Below the pieces are notes generated by a model that searched no databases, was not told the origin of the DNA, and saw only the letters and a program-made list of their open reading frames with translations. Positions 7,142 to 16,072 of a stretch of 64,000 nucleotides of DNA are shown one piece after another. Made by a program: the position numbers and the translations under genes. Within the stretch, counting starts at the first letter, position 1. Every line of letters starts with the position of its first letter. The stretch comes from Micromonospora sp. CB01531. Lineage in GTDB: Bacteria > Actinomycetota > Actinomycetes > Mycobacteriales > Micromonosporaceae. Where the stretch lies: NCBI RefSeq assembly GCF_001905095.1, contig NZ_LWLS01000080.1, positions 1,801 through 65,800 of the forward strand, given 5' to 3'.

Positions 7142-9694
7142 TCACTCGTGGGCGATGGCGCCCAGCACGTTGATCCGGGCGGCCCGGATCGCCGGCAGGA
7201 CCGCGGCTACCACCCCGATGATCGCGGCCAGGCCGAGCATGACGCCGATCTGCCCCCAGGGCAGGATCAGGTCGTTGATCCCCTCGTCCTTCAGCGCCCG
7301 GACCACGGCGGCGCCGAGACCGCTGCCGACGACGACGCCCAGCAGCGCGCCGAACACCGAGATCACCACCGCCTCGACGGTGATCATGCGCATGGTCTGC
7401 GCTCGGCGCAGCCCGATCGCCCGCAGCAGCCCCAGCTCCCGGGTGCGTTCCAGTACGGACAGCGCCAGGGTGTTCACGATGCCGAGCACCGCGATCACGA
7501 TGGCCAGCGCCAGCAGGATCTGGATCATCTGGAGCAGCCCGTCGAGCGAGCCGGTCTGCTGCTTGATGAACGCGTCCCGGTCGGCCACCGACACCTCGGG
7601 GGAGTCCGCGAGCAGCCGTTCCACCTGCGGCTGGACGTCGGCCACCCGGGTGCCTGGGGCGAGTTGCAGGAAGCCCTGGATCGGCTGCGGGATGGCGAAG
7701 TCGCGGGCCGCCTGCGGCGGCAGCACCACCGGGTTGGTGAACTGTGAGCTCTGGTAGATGCCGCTGACCGTGTAACTGCGGGCCTCGCCGCGGGACAGCT
7801 GCACGTTCACGGTCGAGCCGACCGAGACGCCGCGGGACTTGGCGGTGTCGGAGCTGAACAGCATCTGGTCCGGGCCCAGCCGGCTGATGTCACCGGCGGC
7901 GGCCTTCGCCCCGAAGATGCGCTCCAGCGCGGCCACGTTGCTGGACGCGGCCACCCAGGTCCGTTGGCCGTTGACCATGGCCATGTCGCCGTACTCGCCG
8001 TCGACCAGCTGCACGCCGGGCAGCGCGGCCGCCTTGTCCAGCACCGCCGGGTCGAAGCTCGGCGGCCGTGGGCCGCTCTGCGATCCGGCGATCACCAGCT
8101 CGGCCTTGATGGTGTCCTTCGCCAGGGCGCTGATGCTGCCCTTCGCCGAGTCGAGGATCACCGTGACCCCGGTGACCAGGGCGATGCCGACCATCAGCGC
8201 GGCGGCCGTGATCGCGGTACGGCGGGGGTTGCGCCCGGAGTTGAGCCGCCCCAGCTTTCCCGGCACCGACCAGGCGAAGATCGCGCCCAGCAGGGAGACC
8301 ACCGGGCGGCTGATCAACGGGGTCAGCAGCGCCACGCCGATGAAGGCGAAGAGCACGCCGCCCAGGATGGTGGCCAGGGTATTGCCGCCGGCGTTGCCGT
8401 TGAGCCCGAGGAAGAGCAGCGCGGCGCCGACCGCGGTGACCAGCGCGCCGGCCACCGTGATCCGGGTCAGCGGCCGGTCGGGGGTGGCCACGTCCTGCAT
8501 CGCCGCGATCGGCGGGATCCGGGACGCGCGCAGCGCCGGCAGCAGCGCCGCCACCACGGTGATCACCAGGCCGACGGCGAACGCGCCGATCACCGCCGCC
8601 GCCGGTACGCCGATCCCGGCCAGGGTGAGCCCGCCGGCCAGGTTGCCGAACGCCCACGCCAGCAGCGCGCCGATGCCGATGCCGGCGGCCAGGCCGAACA
8701 CCGAGGCGATCAGGCCCACCGCGATGGCCTCCAGCACCACCGAGCCGATGACTTGCCGGCGGCTCGCCCCGACGGCCCGCATCAGGGCCAGCTCCCGGGT
8801 CCGCTGCGCGACGATGATCGAGAAGGTGTTGAGGATCAGGAACGTGCCGACCAGCAGCGCCACCGCCGCGAAGCCGAGCAGGATCCGGTTGAAGAAGGAC
8901 AGCGCCTCCTTGAAGCCCTGCGCGGCCTCGCTGGACAGCTGCTCGCCGGTCTTGACCACGTATCCGTCACCCACGGCGGCGGCCACCGCGTCGCGCAGCG
9001 ACTCGTCGGTGACCCCGCCGGCGGCCTTGACCGTCACGCTGTTGAACGCGTTCGGCTCGCCCAGCATCAGCCGCTGCGCCGTCGGGGTGGTGAACATGAT
9101 CTCGTTGCTGCCGCCGATCGAGTCGCGGCCGCCGCTGTAACCGAAGATCCCGACGATGGTGAAGTCCTGCTTCGGCTCCAGGGGAGTGAGCACCCCGACC
9201 CGGTCGCCGAGCTTCACCTTGCCCGCGGTCGCCAGCCCCTGGTTGATGACGATCTCGTCGTCGGCGCGCGGCTCGTGCCCCTCGCGCAGTCGCAGCTGCT
9301 CGGACTCGCCGGTCCAGTTCTCGCCCAGCTGCGGCGGGCCGAACGAGGCGACCGCCTTGCCGTTGCTGCCGATCAGGCGGGCCCCGTCGGCGGCGACCAC
9401 GCCGGTGGCCGTGGCCACCCCGGGCACCGCGCGGACCTTGTCCACCGTCGCCGCCGGCAACGGCGCCGCCGTCTGCTCGCCCTCCATCTCCGACACCGCG
9501 ATCTTCGGCTTGGCCGCGACGTTGACGTCGACTCCCTCGTACGCGTCGGCGAAGATCGCGTCGAAGGTGCGGCCGAGGGTGTCGGTCAGCACGAACGCGC
9601 CGGAGACGAACATCACCCCGAGCACGACCGCCAGGCCGGAGAGGAACAGCCGCAGCTTCCGGGCCAGCAGGCTCTTCAGCGTCGCCCGGATCAT
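7142..9694 (-). CDS. ABC transporter permease, FtsX/MacB type (fused double unit)
   Basis: 850 aa permease with an N-terminal membrane helix (about 15-38), a MacB-like periplasmic-type domain, three helices of the first FtsX core (RTRELALMRAVGASRRQV), a second helix plus extracytoplasmic domain, and a second FtsX core (RTRELGLLRAIGLRRAQT) near the C-terminus. This duplicated layout is usual for actinobacterial exporters of lipids or antimicrobial peptides. Its ATG overlaps the TGA of the ATPase gene by one base, so the two are coupled. The substrate is unknown. Confidence 0.92.
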   Translation of the reverse strand: MIRATLKSLLARKLRLFLSGLAVVLGVMFVSGAFVLTDTLGRTFDAIFADAYEGVDVNVAAKPKIAVSEMEGEQTAAPLPAATVDKVRAVPGVATATGVVAADGARLIGSNGKAVASFGPPQLGENWTGESEQLRLREGHEPRADDEIVINQGLATAGKVKLGDRVGVLTPLEPKQDFTIVGIFGYSGGRDSIGGSNEIMFTTPTAQRLMLGEPNAFNSVTVKAAGGVTDESLRDAVAAAVGDGYVVKTGEQLSSEAAQGFKEALSFFNRILLGFAAVALLVGTFLILNTFSIIVAQRTRELALMRAVGASRRQVIGSVVLEAIAVGLIASVFGLAAGIGIGALLAWAFGNLAGGLTLAGIGVPAAAVIGAFAVGLVITVVAALLPALRASRIPPIAAMQDVATPDRPLTRITVAGALVTAVGAALLFLGLNGNAGGNTLATILGGVLFAFIGVALLTPLISRPVVSLLGAIFAWSVPGKLGRLNSGRNPRRTAITAAALMVGIALVTGVTVILDSAKGSISALAKDTIKAELVIAGSQSGPRPPSFDPAVLDKAAALPGVQLVDGEYGDMAMVNGQRTWVAASSNVAALERIFGAKAAAGDISRLGPDQMLFSSDTAKSRGVSVGSTVNVQLSRGEARSYTVSGIYQSSQFTNPVVLPPQAARDFAIPQPIQGFLQLAPGTRVADVQPQVERLLADSPEVSVADRDAFIKQQTGSLDGLLQMIQILLALAIVIAVLGIVNTLALSVLERTRELGLLRAIGLRRAQTMRMITVEAVVISVFGALLGVVVGSGLGAAVVRALKDEGINDLILPWGQIGVMLGLAAIIGVVAAVLPAIRAARINVLGAIAHE

Positions 9695-10461
9695 CAGCCG
9701 TTCACCTCGGCCGGGGTGTCGAGCTTCTTCATCGTGTCCAGCACGGTGTCGGCGGTCGGCTCGATCAGCTCCGAGACGATCTGCCCGTCGGCGAGGAACA
9801 CCACCCGGTCGGCGTACGCGGCGGCGGTCGGGTCGTGGGTGACCATCACGATGGTCTGGCCGTGCTCGCGGACCGAGTTGCGCAGGAAGTTCAGCACCTC
9901 GGCGCCGGAGCGGGAGTCCAGGTTGCCGGTCGGCTCGTCGGCGAAGATCACCTCGGGGCGGGCGACCAGCGCCCGGGCGCACGCCACCCGCTGCTGCTGG
10001 CCGCCGGAGAGCTGCGCCGGCCGGTGCCCGAGTCGGTCCCGCAGGCCGACCGTGTCGATCACCGTCTGGTACCAGGCCGGGTCCGGCTTGCGGCCGGCGA
10101 TCGACATCGGCAGCAGGATGTTCTCCTGCGCGGTGAGCGTGGGCAGCAGGTTGAACTGCTGGAAGATGAAGCCCACCTTGTCGCGGCGCAGCTTCGTCAG
10201 CCCGGCGTCGTTGAGGCCGGTCACCGTCGTGTCGCCGATCGCGACCGTGCCTCGGGTCACCGAGTCCAGGCCGGCCAGGCAGTGCATCAGCGTCGACTTG
10301 CCGGAGCCGGACGGGCCCATGATCGCGGTGAACTGGCCCCGCTCGAACTCGGCGCTCACCCCCCGCAGCGCGATGACCTGCGCCTCGCCGCTGCCGTACA
10401 CCTTCCACACGTCGCTGGCCCGGGCCGCGGCCTGCGCCTGCCGGCCTACCATCGCGGTCAC
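9694..10461 (-). CDS. ABC transporter ATP-binding protein (MacB/LolD-like)
   Basis: 255 aa ATPase with Walker A GPSGSGKS (49-56), Q-loop FIFQQFNLLP, signature LSGGQQQR, Walker B VIFADEPTGNLDS and the His switch MVTHD. This set defines the LolD/MacB exporter subfamily, which works with FtsX-type permeases such as the adjacent gene. GTG at 10461 is chosen because GAAGAGG lies 8 nt upstream; longer in-frame starts (to 10527) have no ribosome binding site. A two-component system directly upstream may control it. Confidence 0.92.
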   Translation of the reverse strand: MTAMVGRQAQAAARASDVWKVYGSGEAQVIALRGVSAEFERGQFTAIMGPSGSGKSTLMHCLAGLDSVTRGTVAIGDTTVTGLNDAGLTKLRRDKVGFIFQQFNLLPTLTAQENILLPMSIAGRKPDPAWYQTVIDTVGLRDRLGHRPAQLSGGQQQRVACARALVARPEVIFADEPTGNLDSRSGAEVLNFLRNSVREHGQTIVMVTHDPTAAAYADRVVFLADGQIVSELIEPTADTVLDTMKKLDTPAEVNG

Positions 10462-10731
10462 GTCATCTACCTCTTCCGTCTGCCTGCCGATCCGCACCGC
10501 CCCCGCTGGTCGGTGCGGCAGTTCCATCCTCGGTGCCGCCGGTGGCGGATCCGTCCGCCCCCGGGGGGAGCCGGTGCCGGAAATCCCGCTGAGGGTCGCC
10601 CCCGAGGCCGGCTCAGGGTCACCCCTGATCCGGTGGCGGCGCCGACGATCGGACCTGACGCCACGTCACGGTCAACCCTGCCGGCCGGACGATGGTCACG
10701 GTAGGTGACGGTCGCCACCCGGTCGGAACAC

Positions 10732-11418
10732 TCAGCCGCCGGGGCGCACCAGCCCCGTCTCGTACGCCAGCACCACCGCCTGCACCCGGTCCCGCAGCCC
10801 CAGTTTGGTCAGCACGTGCCCGACGTGGGTCTTGATGGTGGTTTCACTGACCGACAGGGCCCGGGCGATCTCCGCGTTGGACAACCCGCGGGCCACCTGC
10901 ACCAGCACCTCCCGCTCGCGCTCGGTCAGCGAGTTGAGGGCCTTCGGCGGGGCGGCCGCCGGGTCGGGCAGCACGTCGGCGAAGCGGTCCAGCAGCCGCC
11001 GCAGGATCCGGGGGGCCACCACCGCCTCCCCGGCGGCCACCGTCCGGATCGCGGTGACCAGATCCTCCGCCGGTACGTCCTTGGCCAGGAAGCCGCTCGC
11101 CCCGGCCCGCAACGCGCCGACCACGTACTCGTCCAGGTCGAAGGTGGTGAGGATGAGCACGCGCACCGGCAGCCGGGCGTCCACGATCGCCCGGGTTGCC
11201 GCCACCCCGTCCATCCGCGGCATCCGGATGTCCATCAGCACCACGTCGGGCAGCAGCCGGCGGGACAGCTCCACCGCCTCCAGCCCGTCGCCGGCCTCGG
11301 CCACGATGTCCAGGTCGTCCTCGGTGCCGAGCACCATCCGGAAGCCGGTACGCAACAGCGGCTGGTCGTCGGCGAGCAGGATCCGCACCGGTCGTGGCTG
11401 CGCCGTGCTGTCGGTCAT
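10732..11418 (-). CDS. LuxR/NarL-family response regulator
   Basis: 228 aa. An N-terminal receiver domain has the acidic pair ADDQ (16-19), phospho-acceptor Asp63 (VVLMDIRMPRMDG) and the conserved Lys in FLAKD. A C-terminal LuxR helix-turn-helix follows (LTEREREVLVQVARGLSNAEIA, TIKTHVGHVLTKLGL). The gene follows the histidine kinase by 37 nt with a GAGGGA ribosome binding site, so the pair is an operon. Its likely target is the adjacent ABC exporter, as in related actinobacterial loci; that link is inferred. Confidence 0.93.
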   Translation of the reverse strand: MTDSTAQPRPVRILLADDQPLLRTGFRMVLGTEDDLDIVAEAGDGLEAVELSRRLLPDVVLMDIRMPRMDGVAATRAIVDARLPVRVLILTTFDLDEYVVGALRAGASGFLAKDVPAEDLVTAIRTVAAGEAVVAPRILRRLLDRFADVLPDPAAAPPKALNSLTEREREVLVQVARGLSNAEIARALSVSETTIKTHVGHVLTKLGLRDRVQAVVLAYETGLVRPGG

Positions 11419-11455
11419 CCGTCATCCCTCGTCGTGCCGGCCGGGCCGGGAACGG

Positions 11456-12649
11456 TCATGCCGGTACCGCCCCGGCGGACTCGAGCGGGATCCGCGCGTA
11501 CACCCGGAAGCCGCCGCCGGGTCGCGGACCGGTCCGCAGGATCCCACCGTAGAGGGCGACCCGTTCCCGCATGCCGACCAGCCCGTGCCCGATCCGGTCG
11601 GCCGCCGGCGCCGGGCCCCGGCCGGTGTCGGTGACCTCCACCGCCAGGACGCCGTCGGCGACGGTGAGCTGGACCAGCGCGGTGGCCCGGCCGGCATGCT
11701 TGAGCGCGTTGGTCAGGGCCTCCTGCACGATCCGGTAGACGGTCAGCGCCACGCCCTCCTCCATCGGCCCCGGCGTGCCGTCGATCCGCAGCGTCACCGG
11801 CAGGCCCGCCTCCCGGACCTGCTCGACGAGGGCCTCGATGCCGGTCAGGCCCGGCTGCGGGGTCAGCTCGGCGGCCGGTTCGGCGTCGGTGCGCAGCACG
11901 TCCAGCAGCCGGCGCAGCTCCCGCAGGGTGGCCCGACCGGTCTCCTCGACCGTGGCCATCGCCTCGTCCGCGGCGTCCGGGTCCCGGCGCAGCACCCGGC
12001 GGGCCCCGGTGGCCAGCACCCCCATCACGCTGACCTGGTGGGCGACCACGTCGTGCAGCTCCCGGGCGATCCGGCGCCGCTCGTCGGCGACGGCCTGCTC
12101 GGCGAGGGACCGCTGGTTCGCCTCGGCGACCCGGGCCCGTTCGCGCAGCATTCGGGTGGACTGCCGGCGCGCCTGCACCGCCCGGCCCACCGCGTACGCC
12201 ACCGACGCGGTGAGCAGGTTGTTGAGGACCAGGTACGCCGGGCCCATGTCGAGCACGCCCTTCAGCGGCGCGGCGAGGTTGGCCAGCACCACCGGCACCC
12301 ACAGCAGCAGCGCGGCCAGGGTGGCCGGGCGCGGCCGCTGGCGCGCGGCCATCGTGTAGGTGAGCACGATGAAGGTCAGGCTCTGGGTGGCCGGCGCCTG
12401 CCGCAGCAGCACCGGCACGGCCAGGGTGGCCACCGCCGCGGCCACCGCCGGCCACGGCGCGACCCGGCGCAGCGCCACCGGGACCGCGCCCACCGCGCTC
12501 CAGCCCAGCGCCGTCCACAGCTGCGCGGGCCGCAGCTCGGGCGGCGCCAGCAGCAGCAACACCGTAGAGAGCAGCACCAGGGCGACCGCCGTGCCGGCGT
12601 CGACGGCCAGCGGTCGACGGCGGGCCCAGGCCCGCACCCGGTTGGTCAT
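11456..12649 (-). CDS. Sensor histidine kinase (HisKA_3 family)
   Basis: 397 aa membrane kinase. Residues 15-155 form about five to six helices with short loops and no large extracellular sensor domain. A HisKA_3 dimerisation domain follows, with phospho-acceptor His199 in RRRIARELHDVVAHQVSVM. The HATPase domain has the N-box EALTNALKHA and G-boxes DTGRGPAP and GHGLVGMRERV. It should phosphorylate the downstream LuxR-type regulator. The ATG is preceded by TAGCGT at 6 nt and no Shine-Dalgarno sequence. Confidence 0.93.
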   Translation of the reverse strand: MTNRVRAWARRRPLAVDAGTAVALVLLSTVLLLLAPPELRPAQLWTALGWSAVGAVPVALRRVAPWPAVAAAVATLAVPVLLRQAPATQSLTFIVLTYTMAARQRPRPATLAALLLWVPVVLANLAAPLKGVLDMGPAYLVLNNLLTASVAYAVGRAVQARRQSTRMLRERARVAEANQRSLAEQAVADERRRIARELHDVVAHQVSVMGVLATGARRVLRRDPDAADEAMATVEETGRATLRELRRLLDVLRTDAEPAAELTPQPGLTGIEALVEQVREAGLPVTLRIDGTPGPMEEGVALTVYRIVQEALTNALKHAGRATALVQLTVADGVLAVEVTDTGRGPAPAADRIGHGLVGMRERVALYGGILRTGPRPGGGFRVYARIPLESAGAVPA

Positions 12650-12655
12650 GCCACG

Positions 12656-12661
12656 ACGCTA
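12656..12661 (-). promoter_or_regulatory. -10-like TAGCGT, leaderless start
   Basis: TAGCGT on the minus strand ends 6 nt before the histidine kinase ATG at 12649. Confidence 0.45.
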
Positions 12662-12725
12662 GCCGCCGCCCGGCGCGTCCCCTCGTCGCCGATGCCGAAC
12701 CCGGCCTCCTCCGCGAGAAGGAGGG

Positions 12726-13640
12726 TCACTCGTCCGCGCCGGGGGCGGCCGGCCGGGACCGGGCGTCGGTCAGCGGGTCACCCGCGCCGGCGGCCGGGAA
12801 CGGCGGCGGGGTCCCGCCGAAGCTGGGGCAGAGCGCCTGGTGGCTGCACCAGTCGCAGAGCCGGCTCGGCCGGGGGCGGAAATCCTGCCGCGCGGTGGCC
12901 TGCTCGATCGCCTGCCAGAGCGCCACCACCGTGCGTTCGAACCGGAGCAGCTCCTCCGCGTCCGGGGTGTAGTCGCACACCTCGGCGTCCTTGAGGTAGA
13001 GCAGCCGCAGCACGCGTGGCACCACGCCGCGGGTCCGCCACAGCACCAGGGCGTAGAACTTGAGCTGGAACAGCGCCCGCGCCTCGAACGCCTCCCGCGG
13101 TGCCCCGCCGGTCTTGTAGTCGACCACCCGCAGCGCGCCGTCGGGGGCCACGTCGAGCCGGTCCAGGTAGCCGCGGATCAGCAGCTCCTCGTCGACCACC
13201 GCGGAGATCAACGCCTCCCGTTCGGCCGGCTCCAGCCGGCGCGGGTCCTCCACCGCGAAGTAGCCCTGCAGCAGCGCCGCGGCCGAGCGGAGGAACTCCG
13301 CCGCCCCCGCCGTGTCGTCCGCGGCGAACAGCGTCGCCAACTCCGGCTGCTCGGTGACCAGCCGGTCCCACTGCGGGGCGACCAGGTCACCGGCCGACTG
13401 CGGGGTACGCGCCGCCGCCGGCAGGTCGAACAGCCGCTCCAGCACCGCGTGCACCAGCGTGCCCCGGGCCTGCTCGACGGTGGGACGCTCGGGCAGCCGG
13501 TCGATGCTGCGGAACCGGTAGAGCAGCGGGCAGGTCTTGAAATCCGCCGCCCGCGACGGCGACAGCGACGCCCGCACCGTGGATGGCGGCACCGCCGCGG
13601 TCGGGGAGTCGTGCGTGTCGATCACCGGTTCCGCCGTCAT
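12726..13640 (-). CDS. RecB-family PD-(D/E)XK exonuclease
   Basis: 304 aa. The nuclease core reads RGTLVHAVLERLFDLP, then a conserved Asp (GYLDRLDVAPDG) and the VVDYKTGG motif with the catalytic Asp and Lys; QLKFYALVLW is typical of RecB/AddB-like nucleases. Four cysteines, one near the N-terminus (KTCPLLY) and three in CDWCSHQALC, are positioned for an iron-sulfur cluster, as in AddB and related enzymes. It corresponds to the solitary RecB protein next to trmI in mycobacteria. ATG at 13640 is favoured over longer frames; TAACCT lies 7 nt upstream. Confidence 0.9.
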   Translation of the reverse strand: MTAEPVIDTHDSPTAAVPPSTVRASLSPSRAADFKTCPLLYRFRSIDRLPERPTVEQARGTLVHAVLERLFDLPAAARTPQSAGDLVAPQWDRLVTEQPELATLFAADDTAGAAEFLRSAAALLQGYFAVEDPRRLEPAEREALISAVVDEELLIRGYLDRLDVAPDGALRVVDYKTGGAPREAFEARALFQLKFYALVLWRTRGVVPRVLRLLYLKDAEVCDYTPDAEELLRFERTVVALWQAIEQATARQDFRPRPSRLCDWCSHQALCPSFGGTPPPFPAAGAGDPLTDARSRPAAPGADE

Positions 13641-13647
13641 GCCCGGA

Positions 13648-13653
13648 AGGTTA
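13648..13653 (-). promoter_or_regulatory. -10-like TAACCT, leaderless start
   Basis: TAACCT on the minus strand ends 7 nt before the ATG at 13640. It is divergent from the TAGCAT at 13710. Confidence 0.45.
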
Positions 13654-13709
13654 GGGCACCGGTGTGACAGGGCCGACGTCGCCGCACCGGGGCATGATCG
13701 GCGTCCGCG

Positions 13710-13715
13710 TAGCAT
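13710..13715 (+). promoter_or_regulatory. -10-like TAGCAT, leaderless start
   Basis: TAGCAT ends 7 nt before the GTG at 13723, with no ribosome binding site. Confidence 0.45.
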
Positions 13716-13722
13716 CGACCCG

Positions 13723-14865
13723 GTGGAGCATAGGTCCCGACCACCGCGCCGGCCCGGGCTGACCATCGGTCGGGTGTTCGGGGTGCCGCTGCGCGTGGAC
13801 GCCTCGATGCTCCTGCTCACCCTGGTCGTCACCGTCCTGTACGCCAGCCTGGCCCGCCGGCAGCTCGAGGTGGGTCACCTCGGCGGCTGGCTGGTCGGCC
13901 TCGGCTTCGTGGTCTCCCTGCTCGGTTCGGTGCTGCTGCACGAGCTCGGGCACGCCCTGACCGCCCGCCGGTACGGCATCGGTGTGCGCGGGATCACCCT
14001 GGAACTGCTCGGCGGGTACACCGAGATGGACCGGGACGCCCCCAGCCCCCGGGTCGACCTGCTGGTCTCCCTCGCCGGCCCGGCTGTCTCCGCGGTGCTC
14101 GGCGCCGCCGCCGTGGCGGCCACCCTCGCGCTGCCCGCCGGCACCCTCGCCCACCAGCTTGCCTTCCAATTGGCGGTGAGCAACGTGATCATCGCGGTGT
14201 TCAACAGCCTGCCCGGGCTGCCGCTGGACGGCGGGCGGGCGCTGCGCGCCGCCGTCTGGGCGCTCACCCGGGACCGGCACCGCGGCACCGAGGTGGCCGG
14301 CTGGGTCGGGCGGGCCGTGGCCGTCGCCACCCTTACCGTGGTCGTCCTGCTCACCCTGCGCCGGGCGATCGCGCCGCTGGCCCTGCCGCTGATGCTGCTG
14401 GTCGCCGTCACCCTGTGGCGCGGCGCCGGGCAGTCCATCCGGATGGCCCGGATCAGCCGGCGCCTGCCGCTGGTCGACCTGTCCCGGCTGGCCCGCCCGG
14501 TGCTGCCCGTGCCCAGCGGCACCCCCCTGGCGGAGGCGCACCGCCGCCGCGCCGAGGGACCGGTTCCCGACGCGGCACTCACCGTCGTCGACTCCACCGG
14601 CCGGCCGGTCGCCCTGGTCGACCCGGCCCGGGCCGCCGCCGTACCGCCGGAACGGCAGCCCTGGCTGGCGGTGGACGCGGTCGCCCGCGACCTGGACTCC
14701 CTGCCCGCCCTGCCGGTGGGCGCGGACGGCGAACGCGTGATGGAGATCGTGCGCACGCACCCGGGCGCACAGTACGTGGTGACGGCAGGCGAAGATGTCG
14801 TCGGCATTCTGCACATCGCGGATCTGGCTCAGCTCCTGGAACCCAAACGGAAGACGAACACGTGA
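13723..14865 (+). CDS. Site-2 protease (M50 metalloprotease) with CBS-like tail
   Basis: 380 aa intramembrane zinc protease. HELGH at 73-77 supplies two zinc ligands and the catalytic Glu; Asp169 in NSLPGLPLDGGRAL is the third ligand. About six membrane helices lie between 25 and 245. The C-terminal 110 residues form a CBS-like domain (VMEIVRTHPGAQYVVTAG, DVVGILHIADL). The GTG at 13723 gives the family-typical N-terminus (LTIGRVFGVPLRVDAS). It overlaps trmI by 4 nt (GTGA). Substrates may be anti-sigma factors, but nothing here shows that. Confidence 0.92.
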   Translation: MEHRSRPPRRPGLTIGRVFGVPLRVDASMLLLTLVVTVLYASLARRQLEVGHLGGWLVGLGFVVSLLGSVLLHELGHALTARRYGIGVRGITLELLGGYTEMDRDAPSPRVDLLVSLAGPAVSAVLGAAAVAATLALPAGTLAHQLAFQLAVSNVIIAVFNSLPGLPLDGGRALRAAVWALTRDRHRGTEVAGWVGRAVAVATLTVVVLLTLRRAIAPLALPLMLLVAVTLWRGAGQSIRMARISRRLPLVDLSRLARPVLPVPSGTPLAEAHRRRAEGPVPDAALTVVDSTGRPVALVDPARAAAVPPERQPWLAVDAVARDLDSLPALPVGADGERVMEIVRTHPGAQYVVTAGEDVVGILHIADLAQLLEPKRKTNT

Positions 14866-15839
14866 CCGCACATTCCTCCGCCGTCCCGGCCGACCCCGCC
14901 GCCGCGGCGCTGCCTCCCGTGCACCGGGGGCCGTTCCGGCCCGGTGACCGGGTGCAGCTGACCGACCCGAAGGGTCGGATGCACACCGTGACGCTGGAGC
15001 CCGGCAAGGAGTTCCACACCCACCGGGGGATCCTCAAGCACGACACGCTGATCGGCCTGCCCGACGGCAGTGTCGTCACCACCGCGGGCGGCGGCACCGC
15101 GTTCCTGGCGCTGCGGCCGCTGCTGTCGGACTACGTGCTGTCCATGCCGCGCGGCGCCCAGGTGATCTACCCGAAGGACGCGGCGCAGATCGTCATGATG
15201 GGCGACATCTTCCCCGGTGCGAAGGTCCTCGAGGCCGGCGCCGGCTCCGGCGCGCTGTCCTGCTCGCTGCTGCGCGCGGTCGGTACCGAGGGTGAGCTGC
15301 ACTCGTTCGAGCTGCGGGAGGATTTCGCCAAGATCGCCGAGCGGAACGTCGAGGCGTTCTTCAACGGCCCGCACCCGGCCTGGCGGCTGCACGTCGGCGA
15401 CGTCGCCGAGTGCCCGGAGACCGGCTTCGACCGGATCATCCTGGACATGCTCACCCCGTGGGAGATGCTCGACATGGTCGAGCGGGCGCTCGTCCCCGGC
15501 GGCGTCCTCATCGGGTACGTGGCCACCACCCCGCAGCTGTCCGAGCTGGTCGAGGCGCTGCGCGAGCGTGGCGGCTGGACCGAGCCGCGCGCCTGGGAGT
15601 CCCTGGTCCGGGACTGGCACGCCGAAGGGCTGGCCGTGCGTCCCGACCACCGCATGATCGCGCACACCGCGTTCCTGGTCTCCGCGCGCAAGCTCGCCCC
15701 CGGGGTCACCGCCCCGCCACGGCGCCGCAAGCCCAGCAAGGGCACCGAGGCGTACGTCCAGCGCCGGCAGGCCCTGCGCGAGGCGGAGGCGGCCCGGCAG
15801 GCGGCGGCCGGGCCGGAGCAGGAGCCGGGCGAGGCGTGA
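14862..15839 (+). CDS. trmI: tRNA (adenine-58-N1)-methyltransferase TrmI
   Basis: 325 aa AdoMet-dependent class I methyltransferase that makes m1A58 in the tRNA T-loop. The N-terminal beta domain (GPFRPGDRVQLTDPKGR) is followed by the SAM motif VLEAGAGSGALS (about 123-134), the acidic loop FELREDF and ILDMLTPWEML. Family members form tetramers. It corresponds to mycobacterial Rv2118c and lies in the same neighbourhood, two genes from the RecB-type nuclease. It is translationally coupled to the protease gene through a GTGA overlap. The C-terminal 40 residues are basic and disordered. Confidence 0.95.
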   Translation: MTAHSSAVPADPAAAALPPVHRGPFRPGDRVQLTDPKGRMHTVTLEPGKEFHTHRGILKHDTLIGLPDGSVVTTAGGGTAFLALRPLLSDYVLSMPRGAQVIYPKDAAQIVMMGDIFPGAKVLEAGAGSGALSCSLLRAVGTEGELHSFELREDFAKIAERNVEAFFNGPHPAWRLHVGDVAECPETGFDRIILDMLTPWEMLDMVERALVPGGVLIGYVATTPQLSELVEALRERGGWTEPRAWESLVRDWHAEGLAVRPDHRMIAHTAFLVSARKLAPGVTAPPRRRKPSKGTEAYVQRRQALREAEAARQAAAGPEQEPGEA

Positions 15840-15861
15840 CCCCCCGGCGGCACGGACGGGC

Positions 15862-16015
15862 ATGAGCGAGCGGATCATGTGTCCCGGCGGGGACGACACC
15901 GAACGGGCGGAGACGGTGGCATGAGCGAGCGAACGGCGGGCGGCGGACGCCGGGCCCGTCCGGGCGGGCGGGACCGGCGGCGGCGCGGCAGCGGGACGAG
16001 CGAGCGCAGCGAGCG
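15862..16015 (+). repeat. Dispersed MSERSER-coding repeat, three copies
   Basis: Three related units occur in 155 bp: ATGAGCGAGCGGATCATG at 15862, ATGAGCGAGCGAACGG at 15921, and the full GAGCGAGCGCAGCGAGCG at 15998-16015. The 18-mer recurs exactly at 19027. The stretch has no convincing gene; frames across it are Arg/Gly-rich. Confidence 0.6.
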
Positions 16016-16072
16016 GATCGTCGGGCTCGGCGCGGCCCACTCTCTCGTCGCCAGCCGGCGGGAGGCGGCGGC

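Noticed and set aside
9695..10408. N-terminal extension of the ABC permease frame
   Set aside because: It overlaps the ATPase gene in another frame and is Arg/Gly-rich. The true ATG at 9694 overlaps the ATPase stop, as usual for such pairs.
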